A stretch of 64,000 nucleotides of DNA, taken from the NCBI RefSeq assembly GCF_035989285.1, contig NZ_CP108513.1, forward strand, positions 5,394,001-5,458,000. Reading direction: 5' to 3'. The notes under the pieces are model-generated. The model did not search any database. It was given only the letters and a program-made list of their open reading frames with translations, and was not told the DNA's origin. The DNA comes from Streptomyces sp. NBC_01235. GTDB lineage: Bacteria > Actinomycetota > Actinomycetes > Streptomycetales > Streptomycetaceae. Of the stretch, positions 47,783-57,449 are shown one piece after another (positions within the stretch are counted from its first letter, which is position 1; the number at the start of each line of letters is the position of its first letter). A program made the position numbers and the translations under genes.

Positions 47783-48684
47783 CCGACACCGCCATGGCGG
47801 CAACCGCGCTCGGCAAGCGCTTCGGCCGACGCGGAGGCTGGGCGCTGCGCGACTGCACGTTCCGCCTTCCCGTCGGGCGCGTCTGTGCCGTCGTCGGCCC
47901 CAACGGCGCGGGCAAGTCCACGCTCCTCGCCCTCGCCGCCGGTCTGCTGGCGCCCACCGAGGGCCGGGTCACCGTCCTCGGGACGGACCCGGCGTCCGCA
48001 CGCGCGCGCGTCGCCTACGTCGCCCAGGACAAGCCGCTGTACCCGCAGCTCACGGTCGCCGAGACGCTGCTCGTGGGCGCCGACCTCAACCCGGGCCGCT
48101 GGGACACCGCCACCGCCGAGCGGATCGTCTCCGCGGGCGGTCTCGACCACAAGAAGAAGATCCGCTCCCTCTCCGGCGGCCAGCGCACCCGCGTCGCGCT
48201 CGCCCTGGCCCTCGCCAAACAGCCCGAGCTGCTCCTCCTCGACGAGCCGTTGGCCGACCTCGATCCGCTGGCCCGGCACGAGCTGATGGGCACCCTGATG
48301 GCGCGGGCGGCGCAGTACGGCACGACGATCGTGATGTCGTCGCACGTGGTCGCCGAGCTGGAGGACTCCTGCGACCACCTGCTGCTGGTCGGCGGCGGCC
48401 AGGTGCGCCTCGCCGGTGAGATCGACGACCTGCTCGCCGCCCACGCGCGCGTGAGCGCGGCGACGGAGTCCTCGGGGACCACCGCCACGGACCTCGCCCC
48501 GCACACCGTCGTCGAGTCCCGGGTCACCGGCCGTCAGCTCAACGCCCTGGTGCGCCCCGCGGGACCGCTCGCCGACGGCTGGCGCACCTCGGCGCCCTCC
48601 CTGGAGGAACTCGTCCTCGCCTACCTGCGCAACCCGCAGGCCGCCCCGCTCACCCCGGCCGTGCCCGAGGAGGCCGCCGTATGA
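47779..48684 (+). CDS. ABC transporter ATP-binding protein of the YtrA operon
   Basis: This 301-residue ATPase has Walker A 'VVGPNGAGKSTLLALAA', signature 'SLSGGQRTRVALALAL', Walker B 'LLLLDEPLADLD' and H-loop 'VMSSHVVAE'. A C-terminal extension of about 90 residues follows. It is coupled by 4-base overlaps to the repressor before it and the permease after it, so the four genes form one operon. Confidence 0.92.
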   Translation: MTDTAMAATALGKRFGRRGGWALRDCTFRLPVGRVCAVVGPNGAGKSTLLALAAGLLAPTEGRVTVLGTDPASARARVAYVAQDKPLYPQLTVAETLLVGADLNPGRWDTATAERIVSAGGLDHKKKIRSLSGGQRTRVALALALAKQPELLLLDEPLADLDPLARHELMGTLMARAAQYGTTIVMSSHVVAELEDSCDHLLLVGGGQVRLAGEIDDLLAAHARVSAATESSGTTATDLAPHTVVESRVTGRQLNALVRPAGPLADGWRTSAPSLEELVLAYLRNPQAAPLTPAVPEEAAV

Positions 48685-49715
48685 CCGCACTCGCCCTCCC
48701 CCCGGCCGCCTCGAAGGACGCCCCCGGAAACCGTCCCGGACCGCGCTGGCTGCTGCGCCTGCACCGGCCCGCCCTGTACGCCTGGGCCGGTCTCGTCGCC
48801 GTTCTCGCCGTCGCCCTGGTGTGGCTGTGGGGGCCGCTCACCGACAGCGCGGCCGAGGGCTGGCGGCAGTACCGGCTGTGCGACGACAGCGGCCCCTGCC
48901 AGTACGACCAGGACGCGATCGTCCGCTTCAAGAGCGTGTACATGTACACGACCGGCGCGCTGACCGTGCTCCCCTTCCTCGTCGGCGCCTGGGCGGGCGC
49001 CTCCCTGTTCGGCCGCGAACTGGAGCACGGCACCGCGCAGCTCGCCTGGACGCAAGCGGTGTCCCCGACCCGCTGGCTGGCCACCAAGCTCGCCGTGCCC
49101 GCCGTCCTGGTCGCCGCGGGCACGGGTCTGCTGGTGGCGCTGCACCACCTGATGTGGTCGGCGGGCGTCGACCGTATCGACACCACCAAGACCTGGTACG
49201 ACAACCTCACCCTGCACACCAACGGGCCCACCACGGTCGCCTTCGCCCTGACCGGACTGGCCGGCGGCGCGCTCGCGGGCGTCCTGCTGCGCCGTGCGCT
49301 GCCCGCGCTGATGCTCACCCTCGGCTTCGTCGCCGCCGCGCGGGTGCTCGCCGACCTGGCCATGCCGCACCTGTGGCCGGGCGTCACCAAGGTCACGAGC
49401 CTCAGCACCGGTCCCGACGGGGTGGGCATCACCATCGACTCGGGACTGGTCACCTCCACCGGCGCGCACATCCCCGACATCGGCTGCGCGTCGGCCCTCC
49501 CGGACGGCTGTGCCGCGGCGTACGAGAAGCTCGACGCGACCGGCTACTACGCCACCTACCACCCCGAGTCGCACTACTGGCCCCTCCAGCTGACCACGAC
49601 CGCCCTCCTGCTGGCCGTGGCCGCCGCCCTCACCGTGGCCGCGTTCGTCCTGCTCAGGCGCACGACCGCCACCACCCCGCGCGCGGGCGACACGGACAAG
49701 GAGACCGCCGTATGA
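48681..49715 (+). CDS. ABC transporter permease 1 of the YtrA operon
   Basis: This 344-residue permease has about six helices and two sequence blocks shared with the next protein: 'FGRELEHGTAQLAWTQAVSPTRWLATKLAVPA' and 'YATYHPESHYWPLQL'. An extracellular segment contains cysteine pairs ('LCDDSGPCQYD'; 'IGCASALPDGC'). It is coupled to its neighbours by ATGA overlaps. Together with permease 2 it probably forms a heterodimeric channel. Confidence 0.88.
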   Translation: MTALALPPAASKDAPGNRPGPRWLLRLHRPALYAWAGLVAVLAVALVWLWGPLTDSAAEGWRQYRLCDDSGPCQYDQDAIVRFKSVYMYTTGALTVLPFLVGAWAGASLFGRELEHGTAQLAWTQAVSPTRWLATKLAVPAVLVAAGTGLLVALHHLMWSAGVDRIDTTKTWYDNLTLHTNGPTTVAFALTGLAGGALAGVLLRRALPALMLTLGFVAAARVLADLAMPHLWPGVTKVTSLSTGPDGVGITIDSGLVTSTGAHIPDIGCASALPDGCAAAYEKLDATGYYATYHPESHYWPLQLTTTALLLAVAAALTVAAFVLLRRTTATTPRAGDTDKETAV

Positions 49716-50716
49716 CCACCGTCACCGACGCGAGTCCCCGGGCCACCGTCGGCCGCCCCGGACCACACCCCGGCGGCTGGGGCACCGCCCACACGGTGCT
49801 GCGCGTGCACCGCGCCGCGCTCGTCGTCTGGGCCGGCCTCGTGGTGGCGCTGTGCGGATGGCTGGTATGGATCACCGAGACCACCGGCAAGGACGCGCGC
49901 GCTGCCGCGGAGGCCTGCGACCGTGCGGGCCAGGACCTGTGCGACATGGCCATCGGCTGGGCCGGCTACAGCGTGACGGTCGACTGGATCGGCCTGCTGA
50001 CCTCGTACCTCTTCCTCGCCGTGGCCGCGTACGCGGGCGGCGCGCTGGTCGGGCGCGAGCTGGAGAGCGGCACCGCGCGGTTCGCCTGGACCCAGGGCGT
50101 CTCCCCCACCCGCTGGCTGGCCGCCAAGCTGGCCGTGCCCGCGCTCGTCGTGACCGTCGGCGCCACCGCCCTGGTCCTCGTGTACCGCTGGGCCTGGAGC
50201 GCCAACCAGGACCCGCTGTACCACGGCTGGATGTCCGACGACGCGTACCTCTCCCGCGGCCCGGCCACCGTCGCGTACGCCCTGTGCGCGCTCGCCGTCG
50301 GCGCCGTGACCGCGCTCCTGCTGCGCCGCGCGCTGCCCGCCCTCGCGGTCTCCGTGGCCGCGACCGGGCTGCTCGGCTACGTCGTGGCGCAGTTCCGCGC
50401 CTCCTTCTGGCCCGCCGTGACCATCACCGCGTCACCCGAGGAGCTCGACTATCCCGCGTCCGCGTGGGTGGTGGAGAGCGGCGCCGTGGTCCACGGCCGA
50501 CATGTCCAGGACTTCGACGTCACCCGGTGCTACGGCGGCTCGACCGCCAGGACGCAGGGTTGCTTCGACGACCTGGGCGTCCAGGGCTCCTACCTGACCT
50601 ACCACCCCGAGTCCCACTACTGGCCGCTCCACCTCGTGGAGACCGGCATCGTGCTCGCCGTCACGGCCGCCGTGACCGCCGTCGCCTTCTGGCTGCTGCG
50701 CCGCCGCACGGCCTGA
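49712..50716 (+). CDS. ABC transporter permease 2 of the YtrA operon
   Basis: This 334-residue permease is a paralogue of the preceding gene product, sharing 'GRELESGTARFAWTQGVSPTRWLAAKLAVPA' and 'YLTYHPESHYWPLHL'. Six membrane helices and an extracellular loop with cysteines ('DVTRCYGGSTARTQGCFDDL') are seen. It ends the operon, and a hairpin terminator follows at 50737-50771. The likely role is export of, or immunity to, an envelope-active compound; the substrate is unknown. Confidence 0.88.
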   Translation: MTTVTDASPRATVGRPGPHPGGWGTAHTVLRVHRAALVVWAGLVVALCGWLVWITETTGKDARAAAEACDRAGQDLCDMAIGWAGYSVTVDWIGLLTSYLFLAVAAYAGGALVGRELESGTARFAWTQGVSPTRWLAAKLAVPALVVTVGATALVLVYRWAWSANQDPLYHGWMSDDAYLSRGPATVAYALCALAVGAVTALLLRRALPALAVSVAATGLLGYVVAQFRASFWPAVTITASPEELDYPASAWVVESGAVVHGRHVQDFDVTRCYGGSTARTQGCFDDLGVQGSYLTYHPESHYWPLHLVETGIVLAVTAAVTAVAFWLLRRRTA

Positions 50717-50736
50717 ACCCGCGCGAGACCCGGGGT

Positions 50737-50771
50737 GCGTACGTCCCTCCACGGGGGGGAAGGACGTACGC
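50737..50771 (+). terminator. Terminator of the YtrA-ABC operon
   Basis: GCGTACGTCC (50737-50746) pairs perfectly with GGACGTACGC (50762-50771), 20 bases after the last stop codon. Confidence 0.8.
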
Positions 50772-50839
50772 TCCCCCTCGTTTCCCGGCCGCCGCGGCCC
50801 CCGCGAGCCGCCCCCCGATATCCCGCACGCCATGTCTCC

Positions 50840-50862
50840 GTAACCGTCGGTTCAGATGACCT
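50840..50862 (+). promoter_or_regulatory. Weak PHO-box-like sequence before ppk
   Basis: GGTTCAGATGACC (starting 50849) resembles one PhoP repeat unit, with a poor match 11 bases before it (GTAACCG at 50840). ppk is PhoP-controlled in S. lividans. This site is only a tentative match. Confidence 0.3.
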
Positions 50863-51003
50863 TGCGACGCTCGGCGAATGAACCCCGCCGTGCCCGAGCC
50901 TTCGCCGCCCCCCGAGGGGAATCAGCCCCGCGGAGGGTCCGCCGCGATCCCGCCCGCACGTTCCGACGCGCCTGTCACGCTGCTGGCGCGGAAGAATGGG
51001 TTT

Positions 51004-53235
51004 ATGAGCCAGTCAGACGCCACGGCAGAGGTCCAGCACGCACAGCCCTCAGTGGGCTCCATAGCCGCGCACCGCCCGCACACCGTGTCGGCCGCGGTCT
51101 CCGACCTGGAACCCGACATCGATGCCGACCTCGACGCGTACGAGGAGTCGCCGTACGACGGGCCCGAGCTGCCCCAGGGTCGTTTCCTCGACCGGGAGCG
51201 CAGCTGGCTCGCGTTCAACGAGCGTGTCCTGGAGCTCGCCGAGGACCCGAACACGCCCCTCCTCGAACGGGCCAACTTCCTCGCGATCTTCGCCAGCAAC
51301 CTGGACGAGTTCTTCATGGTCCGGGTGGCCGGACTGAAGCGCCGTATCGCCACCGGCGTCGCCACCCGCTCCGCCTCCGGTCTCCAGCCCCGCGAGGTGC
51401 TGGAGATGATCTGGGCCCGCTCGCGCGAGCTCATGGCCCGGCACGCCGCGACGTATCACGAGGACATCGCCCCCGCCCTCGCGGAGGAGGGCATCCACCT
51501 GGTCCGCTGGGGCGAGCTGACGGAGAAGGAGCAGGCCCGCCTCTTCACGCTCTTCCGGCACCAGATCTTCCCGGTCCTCACCCCGCTCGCCGTCGACCCC
51601 GCGCACCCCTTCCCGTACATCTCGGGTCTCTCGCTCAACCTCGCGGTCGTCGTGCGCAACCCGGTCAGCGGCCACAAGCACTTCGCGCGCGTCAAGGTGC
51701 CGCCGCTGCTGTCCCGCTTCCTGGAGAGCTCCCCCGGCCGGTACGTCCCCATCGAGGACGTCATCGCGGCCCACCTGGAGGAGCTGTTCCCGGGCATGGA
51801 GGTCCTGGAGCACCACGCCTTCCGGCTCACCCGCAACGAGGACCTCGAGGTCGAGGAGGACGACGCCGAGAACCTCCTCCAGGCCCTGGAGAAGGAGCTC
51901 ATGCGGCGCCGCTTCGGGCCGCCGGTGCGCCTGGAGGTCGAGGAGTCCATCGACCGCGAGGTGCTCGACCTGCTGGTGCGCGAGCTGAAGATCAGCGAGG
52001 CCGAGGTCTACCCGCTGCCGGGCCCGCTCGACCTCACCGGTCTCTTCCGCATCCACGGTCTCGACCGGCCCGAGCTGAAGTACAAGAAGTTCATCGCCGG
52101 GACCCACCGCGACCTCGCCGAGGTCGAGTCGGCGTCCCCGCCGGACATCTTCGCGGCACTGCGGGCCCGGGACGTGCTCCTGCACCACCCGTACGACAGC
52201 TTCTCCACCTCCGTCCAGGCCTTCCTGGAGCAGGCGGCCGCCGACCCGGACGTCCTCGCCATCAAGCAGACCCTGTACCGGACCTCGGGCGACTCCCCGA
52301 TAGTCGACGCGCTCATCGAGGCCGCCGAGTCCGGCAAGCAGGTCCTCGTCCTGGTCGAGATCAAGGCCCGCTTCGACGAGCACGCCAACATCAAGTGGGC
52401 GCGCAAGCTGGAGGAGGCCGGCTGCCACGTCGTCTACGGCCTCGTCGGCCTGAAGACGCACTGCAAGCTGTCGCTGGTGGTCCGTCAGGAAGGCGACACG
52501 CTGCGGCGCTACTGCCACGTCGGCACCGGCAACTACCACCCGAAGACGGCCCGGCTCTACGAGGACCTCGGCCTGCTCACCGCGGACCCGCAGGTCGGCG
52601 CGGACCTCTCCGACCTGTTCAACCGGCTCTCCGGCTACTCCCGCCGCGAGACCTACCGCCGGCTGCTCGTCGCCCCCAAGTCCCTGCGCGACGGCTTGAT
52701 CTCGCGCATCGACAAGGAGGTCCAGCACCACCGCGCCGGACGTCCCGCGCACATCCGCATCAAGGTCAACTCGATCGTCGACGAGGCACTCATCGACGCC
52801 TGCTACCGCGCGTCCCAGGCGGGCGTGCAGGTCGACGTGTGGGTGCGCGGCATCTGCGCGGTGCGTCCGGGCGTGCCGGGCCTGTCGGAGAACATCCGGG
52901 TCCGCTCGATCCTCGGCCGGTTCCTCGAACACTCCCGTGTCTTCGGCTTCGGCAACGGCGGGGAGCCCGAGGTGTGGATCGGCAGCGCCGACATGATGCA
53001 CCGCAACCTCGACCGCCGTATCGAGGCCCTGGTCAGGGTCACCGATCCGGCCCACCGGGCGTCCCTGAACCGGCTGTTGGAGACCGGCATGTCCGACGGC
53101 ACCGCCTCCTGGCACCTCGGCCCGGACGGCGAGTGGACCCGGCACGCGACCGACGCGGACGGCGCGCCCCTGCGCAACGTCCAGGAGATGCTCATAGACG
53201 CGCGGAGGCGCCGGCGTGGCACAGCGACACCATGA
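51004..53235 (+). CDS. ppk: Polyphosphate kinase 1
   Basis: Ppk reversibly makes polyphosphate from ATP and, in Streptomyces, mainly regenerates ATP from polyphosphate; its loss increases antibiotic production. The 743-residue protein has all PPK1 domains: N ('[20 protein letters not shown]'), middle, and two catalytic C domains with the phospho-His in '[21 protein letters not shown]' and a second conserved histidine region '[18 protein letters not shown]'. ATG 51004 gives the usual N-terminus plus about 45 disordered residues; a start at 50878 is possible. The next gene overlaps its end by 20 bases and encodes a CHAD protein, a domain known to bind polyphosphate. Confidence 0.95.
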   Translation: MSQSDATAEVQHAQPSVGSIAAHRPHTVSAAVSDLEPDIDADLDAYEESPYDGPELPQGRFLDRERSWLAFNERVLELAEDPNTPLLERANFLAIFASNLDEFFMVRVAGLKRRIATGVATRSASGLQPREVLEMIWARSRELMARHAATYHEDIAPALAEEGIHLVRWGELTEKEQARLFTLFRHQIFPVLTPLAVDPAHPFPYISGLSLNLAVVVRNPVSGHKHFARVKVPPLLSRFLESSPGRYVPIEDVIAAHLEELFPGMEVLEHHAFRLTRNEDLEVEEDDAENLLQALEKELMRRRFGPPVRLEVEESIDREVLDLLVRELKISEAEVYPLPGPLDLTGLFRIHGLDRPELKYKKFIAGTHRDLAEVESASPPDIFAALRARDVLLHHPYDSFSTSVQAFLEQAAADPDVLAIKQTLYRTSGDSPIVDALIEAAESGKQVLVLVEIKARFDEHANIKWARKLEEAGCHVVYGLVGLKTHCKLSLVVRQEGDTLRRYCHVGTGNYHPKTARLYEDLGLLTADPQVGADLSDLFNRLSGYSRRETYRRLLVAPKSLRDGLISRIDKEVQHHRAGRPAHIRIKVNSIVDEALIDACYRASQAGVQVDVWVRGICAVRPGVPGLSENIRVRSILGRFLEHSRVFGFGNGGEPEVWIGSADMMHRNLDRRIEALVRVTDPAHRASLNRLLETGMSDGTASWHLGPDGEWTRHATDADGAPLRNVQEMLIDARRRRRGTATP

Positions 53236-54373
53236 CCTGACGGACCCCACGACCGGGCCCGTGACCACGGGGGACGCCCTCGCGGGCTACCTCCGTGACC
53301 AGGCCACGGAATTCCTCCGCGCCCTGCGTCTGCACCGGGAGACGGGGGGTGCCACGTCGAACGGTGGCTCGTCGGGCACCGCGGCGAACGCCTCGGAGGA
53401 GCGCGTCGACGCGGTGCGCGCCCTGCGCCGCTCGGCGCGCCGCATCAGCGGCAGCCTGCACACCTTCCGGCCCCTCCTCGACACCGAGTGGTCGGAGGGC
53501 ATCCGCCCCGAACTGGCATGGTTGTCGGGCACGTTGGCCCTGGAGAACGCGTACGGGGCCCGGCTGGAGCGGCTGCTGCTGGCGCTGAACCGGCTGTCGG
53601 GTTCGGCGCCGAAGCCGGTGCCGGCCCAGGCGCCCGGCGTGTCCGGCACGGCAGGCATGGGCGGCGCGTCCGGCACGGCAGGCATGGGCGGCGCGTCCGG
53701 CACGAGCACGGGCGAACGGGCCCCCGCCCGGCCGACGGCCCCGGACCGCGGCAACCTCACCGTGGGCGCGGCGAAGGCGGGCGCCCTCCTGGACCGCCAG
53801 CTCACCCTCGCCCGCACCCGGGCCCACTCCACCGCCCTGCAGGCGCTCGGCTCCTCCCGCTTCCACGCCGTCGCGGACCAGGTCGCCGTCCTCGCCAGCG
53901 AGGTCCCCCTCACCCCCGCCGCCCCCGGCACCGACCTGCGCCCGCTCGCCAGGGCGGCCGAGGAGCGCCTCTCCGACGCGGTCACCGCGCTCCCGCTGGT
54001 CACCGCGGGCAGCCCGTACAACGCGGAGGCCCTGATCCACGGCCTCTCCCCGGAGCCCGCCCCGCACCCGCAGGACGCGCCCTGGCACCAGGTCCGGCTC
54101 CTGCTGCGCCTGCACCGGTACGCGTGCGAGGTCGTCCACGGCCGCGGCACCCCGCTGGAGGTCCGCCTGCTGGCCGCCGGTCAGGCCCTCGACCGGCACC
54201 GCGACGCCTCGGAGGCGGCGTCCGCGGCGGCCCAGGCGGCCCGTACGCCCCGGATCGCGCCGGCGACCGCGTACGCGCTCGGCGTGCTGCACGCGGACCA
54301 GCGGCATGAGGTGGAGGCGGCACGGTACGCGTTCCAGCGTTCCTGGCAGAAGCAGACGATCGGCACACCCTGA
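53216..54373 (+). CDS. CHAD-domain protein (polyphosphate-binding)
   Basis: CHAD (conserved histidine alpha-helical domain) proteins bind polyphosphate along a basic helical groove. This 385-residue protein has the CHAD pattern of helices rich in His and Arg: '[26 protein letters not shown]' (about 64-89) and '[20 protein letters not shown]'. GTG start overlapping ppk, so the pair is co-translated, which strongly suggests a polyphosphate role. Between the two halves is a Gly/Ala/Ser-rich loop with two exact 9-residue repeats (SGTAGMGGA). Confidence 0.88.
   Translation: MAQRHHDLTDPTTGPVTTGDALAGYLRDQATEFLRALRLHRETGGATSNGGSSGTAANASEERVDAVRALRRSARRISGSLHTFRPLLDTEWSEGIRPELAWLSGTLALENAYGARLERLLLALNRLSGSAPKPVPAQAPGVSGTAGMGGASGTAGMGGASGTSTGERAPARPTAPDRGNLTVGAAKAGALLDRQLTLARTRAHSTALQALGSSRFHAVADQVAVLASEVPLTPAAPGTDLRPLARAAEERLSDAVTALPLVTAGSPYNAEALIHGLSPEPAPHPQDAPWHQVRLLLRLHRYACEVVHGRGTPLEVRLLAAGQALDRHRDASEAASAAAQAARTPRIAPATAYALGVLHADQRHEVEAARYAFQRSWQKQTIGTP
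53642..53695 (+). repeat. 27-bp tandem repeat in the CHAD gene
   Basis: TCCGGCACGGCAGGCATGGG plus GCGGCGCG forms a 27-base unit present twice in a row (53642-53668 and 53669-53695), with a third partial copy after it. It is in frame and encodes a flexible Gly/Ala loop. Confidence 0.9.
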
Positions 54374-54395
54374 CCCACCAGGCGGTGAGTACCGG

Positions 54396-54899
54396 ATGAG
54401 CACGGCGAAGAATCCCGACGACACCACCGACACCACCGACACCACCGACAGCACCGACACCCCCGACAGCGCCGACAGCGCCGACAGCACCGACACTGCC
54501 GTCCAGGCGGCCGGCTGCGTCCTGTGGCGTCGCTCCCCGTCGGGGGGTGAACTGGAGGTGTGCCTCGTCCACCGCCCCAAGTACGACGACTGGTCGCACC
54601 CCAAGGGCAAGCTGAAGCGCGGCGAGGACCCCCTCTCCGGCGCCCTGCGGGAGGTCGAGGAGGAGACGGGCTACCTGGCCGCGCCCGGCACCCGGCTGCC
54701 CACCATGGAGTACGAGGCGAACGGACGGCCCAAGCAGGTCCGCTACTGGGCGGCCGAGGCCGTCTCCGGTGGCTTCACCCCGAGCCACGAGGTCGACCGC
54801 CTCCTCTGGCTCACGCCGCCGGCCGCCCGCGACCGGCTCACCCAGCCGAGGGACCGCACGCTCGTGGACGCCCTGCTGGACGTCCTGCACCTGGCATAA
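54396..54899 (+). CDS. Nudix hydrolase (MutT-like)
   Basis: This 167-residue protein has the complete Nudix box 'GKLKRGEDPLSGALREVEEETGY' pattern (G-x5-E-x7-R-E-U-x-E-E-x-G-U; about 71-93), so it should hydrolyse a nucleoside diphosphate-linked substrate. Mycobacterial MutT1-type proteins have an extra histidine-phosphatase domain, which is missing here. The first 36 residues are a Thr/Asp/Ser repeat (TDTTDTTDSTDT...), likely disordered. It follows the CHAD gene by 22 bases, in a polyphosphate-linked cluster. Substrate may be a diphosphoinositol polyphosphate or oxidised nucleotide; neither can be proven here. Confidence 0.9.
   Translation: MSTAKNPDDTTDTTDTTDSTDTPDSADSADSTDTAVQAAGCVLWRRSPSGGELEVCLVHRPKYDDWSHPKGKLKRGEDPLSGALREVEEETGYLAAPGTRLPTMEYEANGRPKQVRYWAAEAVSGGFTPSHEVDRLLWLTPPAARDRLTQPRDRTLVDALLDVLHLA
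54417..54500 (+). repeat. 9-bp tandem repeat at the start of the Nudix gene
   Basis: Units of the form (GAC)ACCACC / GACAGC(A/G)CC repeat about nine times and encode alternating Thr-Asp and Ser-Asp tripeptides. All changes keep the reading frame. Confidence 0.85.
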
Positions 54900-54983
54900 C
54901 GGGTACTCAAAACCCGGCGCCCGCCGGAACCCGCCCGTGTCCTCGACGTAAGCGTTCCGTGACCTAACCGCACCGCCTCCAGG

Positions 54984-55024
54984 GGTTCACCCGCCGTTCA
55001 CTCGCGCCCGTAGGCGCCTTCACC
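54984..55024 (+). promoter_or_regulatory. PHO box (PhoP-binding direct repeats) of pstS
   Basis: GTTCACC (54985), GTTCACT (54996) and CTTCACC (55018) lie in exact 11-base register, with a degenerate unit at 55007. This is the classical PhoP operator and indicates that the pst operon is induced under phosphate limitation. Confidence 0.9.
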
Positions 55025-55154
55025 TGATCTGCCTAATTTCGGCCTTACGCGGTGCGGTGCGCGACCCGAGCGGTCACGCCCGTTCCGAGCAGACTTCGCA
55101 CATTCCGCACGCCGCTGAATTCAGGTCGGCGGCTCCTGGAAGGATCTTCCCCAA

Positions 55155-56288
55155 GTGAAGCTTCAGCGCATGAACCGGCGGGCTCTCTCCCTCGGTGCTC
55201 TCGCCGTCTCCGGCGCCCTGGCCCTCACGGCGTGCGGCTCCGACGACACCGGCTCCGGCAGCGGATCCAGCAGCAGCTCCTCCGCCACCGCGGCCGCCGG
55301 GTCCATCAAGTGTGACGACGCCAAGGGCCAGCTCCTCGCCGACGGCTCCTCCGCGCAGAAGAACGCGATCGACGCCTGGGTGAAGAACTTCACGCAGGCC
55401 TGCAACGGCGTCCAGGTCAACTACAAGGGCTCCGGCTCCGGCGCCGGTGTCACCGCGTTCACGCAGGGCCAGGTCGCCTTCGCCGGCTCCGACTCCGCGC
55501 TGAAGGACGACGCCGTCGCCGCCTCGAAGTCGGTCTGCTCCGGCGGCCAGGGCATCGACCTGCCGATGGTGGCCGGCCCGATCGCCGTCGCCTACAACGT
55601 CGAGGGCGTGGACGACCTCGTCCTGGACGCCTCCACGATCGCCAAGATCTTCAACGGCAAGATCACCAACTGGAACGACGCCGCGATCAAGAAGCTGAAC
55701 CCGACCGCCAAGCTGCCCGACCAGAAGATCCAGCCGTACCACCGCTCGGACGAGTCCGGCACCACGGACAACTTCACCAAGTACCTGATCGCCACCGCCA
55801 AGACCGACTGGCCCTACTCGGGCGGCAAGGCCTGGCAGGCCAAGGGCGGCCAGTCCGCGGCCGGCTCCTCCGGTGTCGCCCAGGGCGTCAAGTCGACCCC
55901 CGGCGCGATCGGCTACATGGAGCTGTCGTACGCCAAGGACGGTCTGGGCACGGTCGCCGTCAACACCGGTGCCGCGGCCCCGGTGAAGGCCTCCTCCGAC
56001 GGCGCCACCAAGGCCGTCGCCGCCGCGCAGGTCGTCGGCACCGGCAGCGACCTGTCGCTGAAGCTGGACTACAACACCAAGGCCGACGGCGCCTACCCGC
56101 TCACCCTGGTCACGTACGAGATCGTCTGCGACAAGGGCAACAAGGCCGCCACCCTGCCCGCCACCAAGGCGTTCCTGCGCTACATCGCCAGCACGGACGG
56201 CCAGGGCATCCTCTCGGGCATCGACTACGCGCCGATCCCCGACTCCATCATCTCCAAGGTCCGCACCACCATCGAGGGCCTGAGCTGA
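55155..56288 (+). CDS. pstS: Phosphate-binding lipoprotein PstS
   Basis: PstS is the extracellular phosphate receptor of the high-affinity transporter. The 377-residue precursor has a signal peptide with lipobox ending 'ALALTACGS', a Gly/Ser linker, and the binding-protein fold. Phosphate-contact segments include 'LADGSSAQKNAIDAWV', 'GSGSGAGVTAFTQGQV', 'FAGSDSAL' and 'YHRSDESGTTDNF'. GTG 55155 is used as start. It is first in pstSCAB, under the PHO box at 54984-55024. Confidence 0.96.
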   Translation: MKLQRMNRRALSLGALAVSGALALTACGSDDTGSGSGSSSSSSATAAAGSIKCDDAKGQLLADGSSAQKNAIDAWVKNFTQACNGVQVNYKGSGSGAGVTAFTQGQVAFAGSDSALKDDAVAASKSVCSGGQGIDLPMVAGPIAVAYNVEGVDDLVLDASTIAKIFNGKITNWNDAAIKKLNPTAKLPDQKIQPYHRSDESGTTDNFTKYLIATAKTDWPYSGGKAWQAKGGQSAAGSSGVAQGVKSTPGAIGYMELSYAKDGLGTVAVNTGAAAPVKASSDGATKAVAAAQVVGTGSDLSLKLDYNTKADGAYPLTLVTYEIVCDKGNKAATLPATKAFLRYIASTDGQGILSGIDYAPIPDSIISKVRTTIEGLS

Positions 56289-56429
56289 TCTGAGCGGTGC
56301 GGTCCGGCACCGGGGGAACCCGGTCCGGACCGCACCCGTCCGGTGCACCGCCGCCAGGGGCCACCCGCAACCCGGCCCCACCCGAGCCGCCCACACACCC
56401 GCAGGCGGCTCCGCAGACCGGAGACCCCC

Positions 56430-57449
56430 ATGGACATATCGACGCACAAGTCAGACACGGACGACACCCCTCCCCCCACGGCCCTGCCGGTCGAGACCGC
56501 CGAGCAGAAGCGCGCGGCCCGCGGCGCCACCCGGCCCGGTGACCGGATCTTCCTCGCGCTCTCCCGCGGCTCGGGCATCTTCCTGCTGGTGATCATGGCC
56601 GCCATCGCGGCCTTCCTCACCTACCGGGCCTACCTCGCCATCAGCAAGGACGACGCCAACTTCCTCACCACCTTCGAGTGGAACACCGGCCTCGTCCCGC
56701 CGAAGTTCGGCATCGCGGTCCTGGCCTTCGGCACGGTGGTCTCGTCGATCATCGCCATGGCCATCGCCGTCCCCGTAGCGGTGGCCATCGCCCTCTTCAT
56801 CACGCACTACGCCCCGCGCAGGCTGAGCGGCCCCATCGCGTACGTGATCGACCTGCTCGCCGCCGTGCCGTCCATCGTGTACGGCCTGTGGGGCGCCCTG
56901 GTCCTCGTACCGCACATGGACGGCCTGTTCGGCTGGCTCGACCACTACCTCGGCTGGACCGGCGTCTTCTCCTGGGACGACGGCGCCCCGCGCTCGATGC
57001 TCACGGTGGGCATCCTGCTGGCCGTGATGATCCTGCCGGTCATCACCAACGTGAGCCGCGAGGTCTTCCGCCAGGTCCCGCAGATGCACGAGGAGGCGGC
57101 CCTGGCGCTCGGCGCCACCCGCTGGGAGGTCATCCGCATGTCGGTGATCCCCTTCGGCCGCTCCGGAGTGATCTCGGCCTCGATGCTGGGCCTCGGCCGC
57201 GCCCTCGGCGAGACGATGGCCGTGGCCACCGTCCTCTCCCCCGACTTCGACATCCACGCCAGCCTGCTGAACCCCGGCGGCGGCACCTTCGCCCAGAACA
57301 TCGCCAGCAAGTTCAACGAGGCGACGGAGTTCGGCCGTGACGCGCTCATCGCCTCCGGCCTGGTCCTGTTCGTCATCACCTTGCTGGTCAATGGCGCGGC
57401 ACGCATGATCATCGCCCGCCGCGCGGAGTACTCGGGGGCCAACGCATGA
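56430..57449 (+). CDS. pstC: Phosphate ABC transporter permease PstC
   Basis: This 339-residue permease has a disordered N-terminus, six membrane helices and the cytoplasmic EAA loop 'EEAALALGATRWEVIRMSVIPFGRSG' that contacts PstB. ATG 56430 with GGAG upstream gives the expected N-terminus. It overlaps pstA by 4 bases. Confidence 0.95.
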   Translation: MDISTHKSDTDDTPPPTALPVETAEQKRAARGATRPGDRIFLALSRGSGIFLLVIMAAIAAFLTYRAYLAISKDDANFLTTFEWNTGLVPPKFGIAVLAFGTVVSSIIAMAIAVPVAVAIALFITHYAPRRLSGPIAYVIDLLAAVPSIVYGLWGALVLVPHMDGLFGWLDHYLGWTGVFSWDDGAPRSMLTVGILLAVMILPVITNVSREVFRQVPQMHEEAALALGATRWEVIRMSVIPFGRSGVISASMLGLGRALGETMAVATVLSPDFDIHASLLNPGGGTFAQNIASKFNEATEFGRDALIASGLVLFVITLLVNGAARMIIARRAEYSGANA

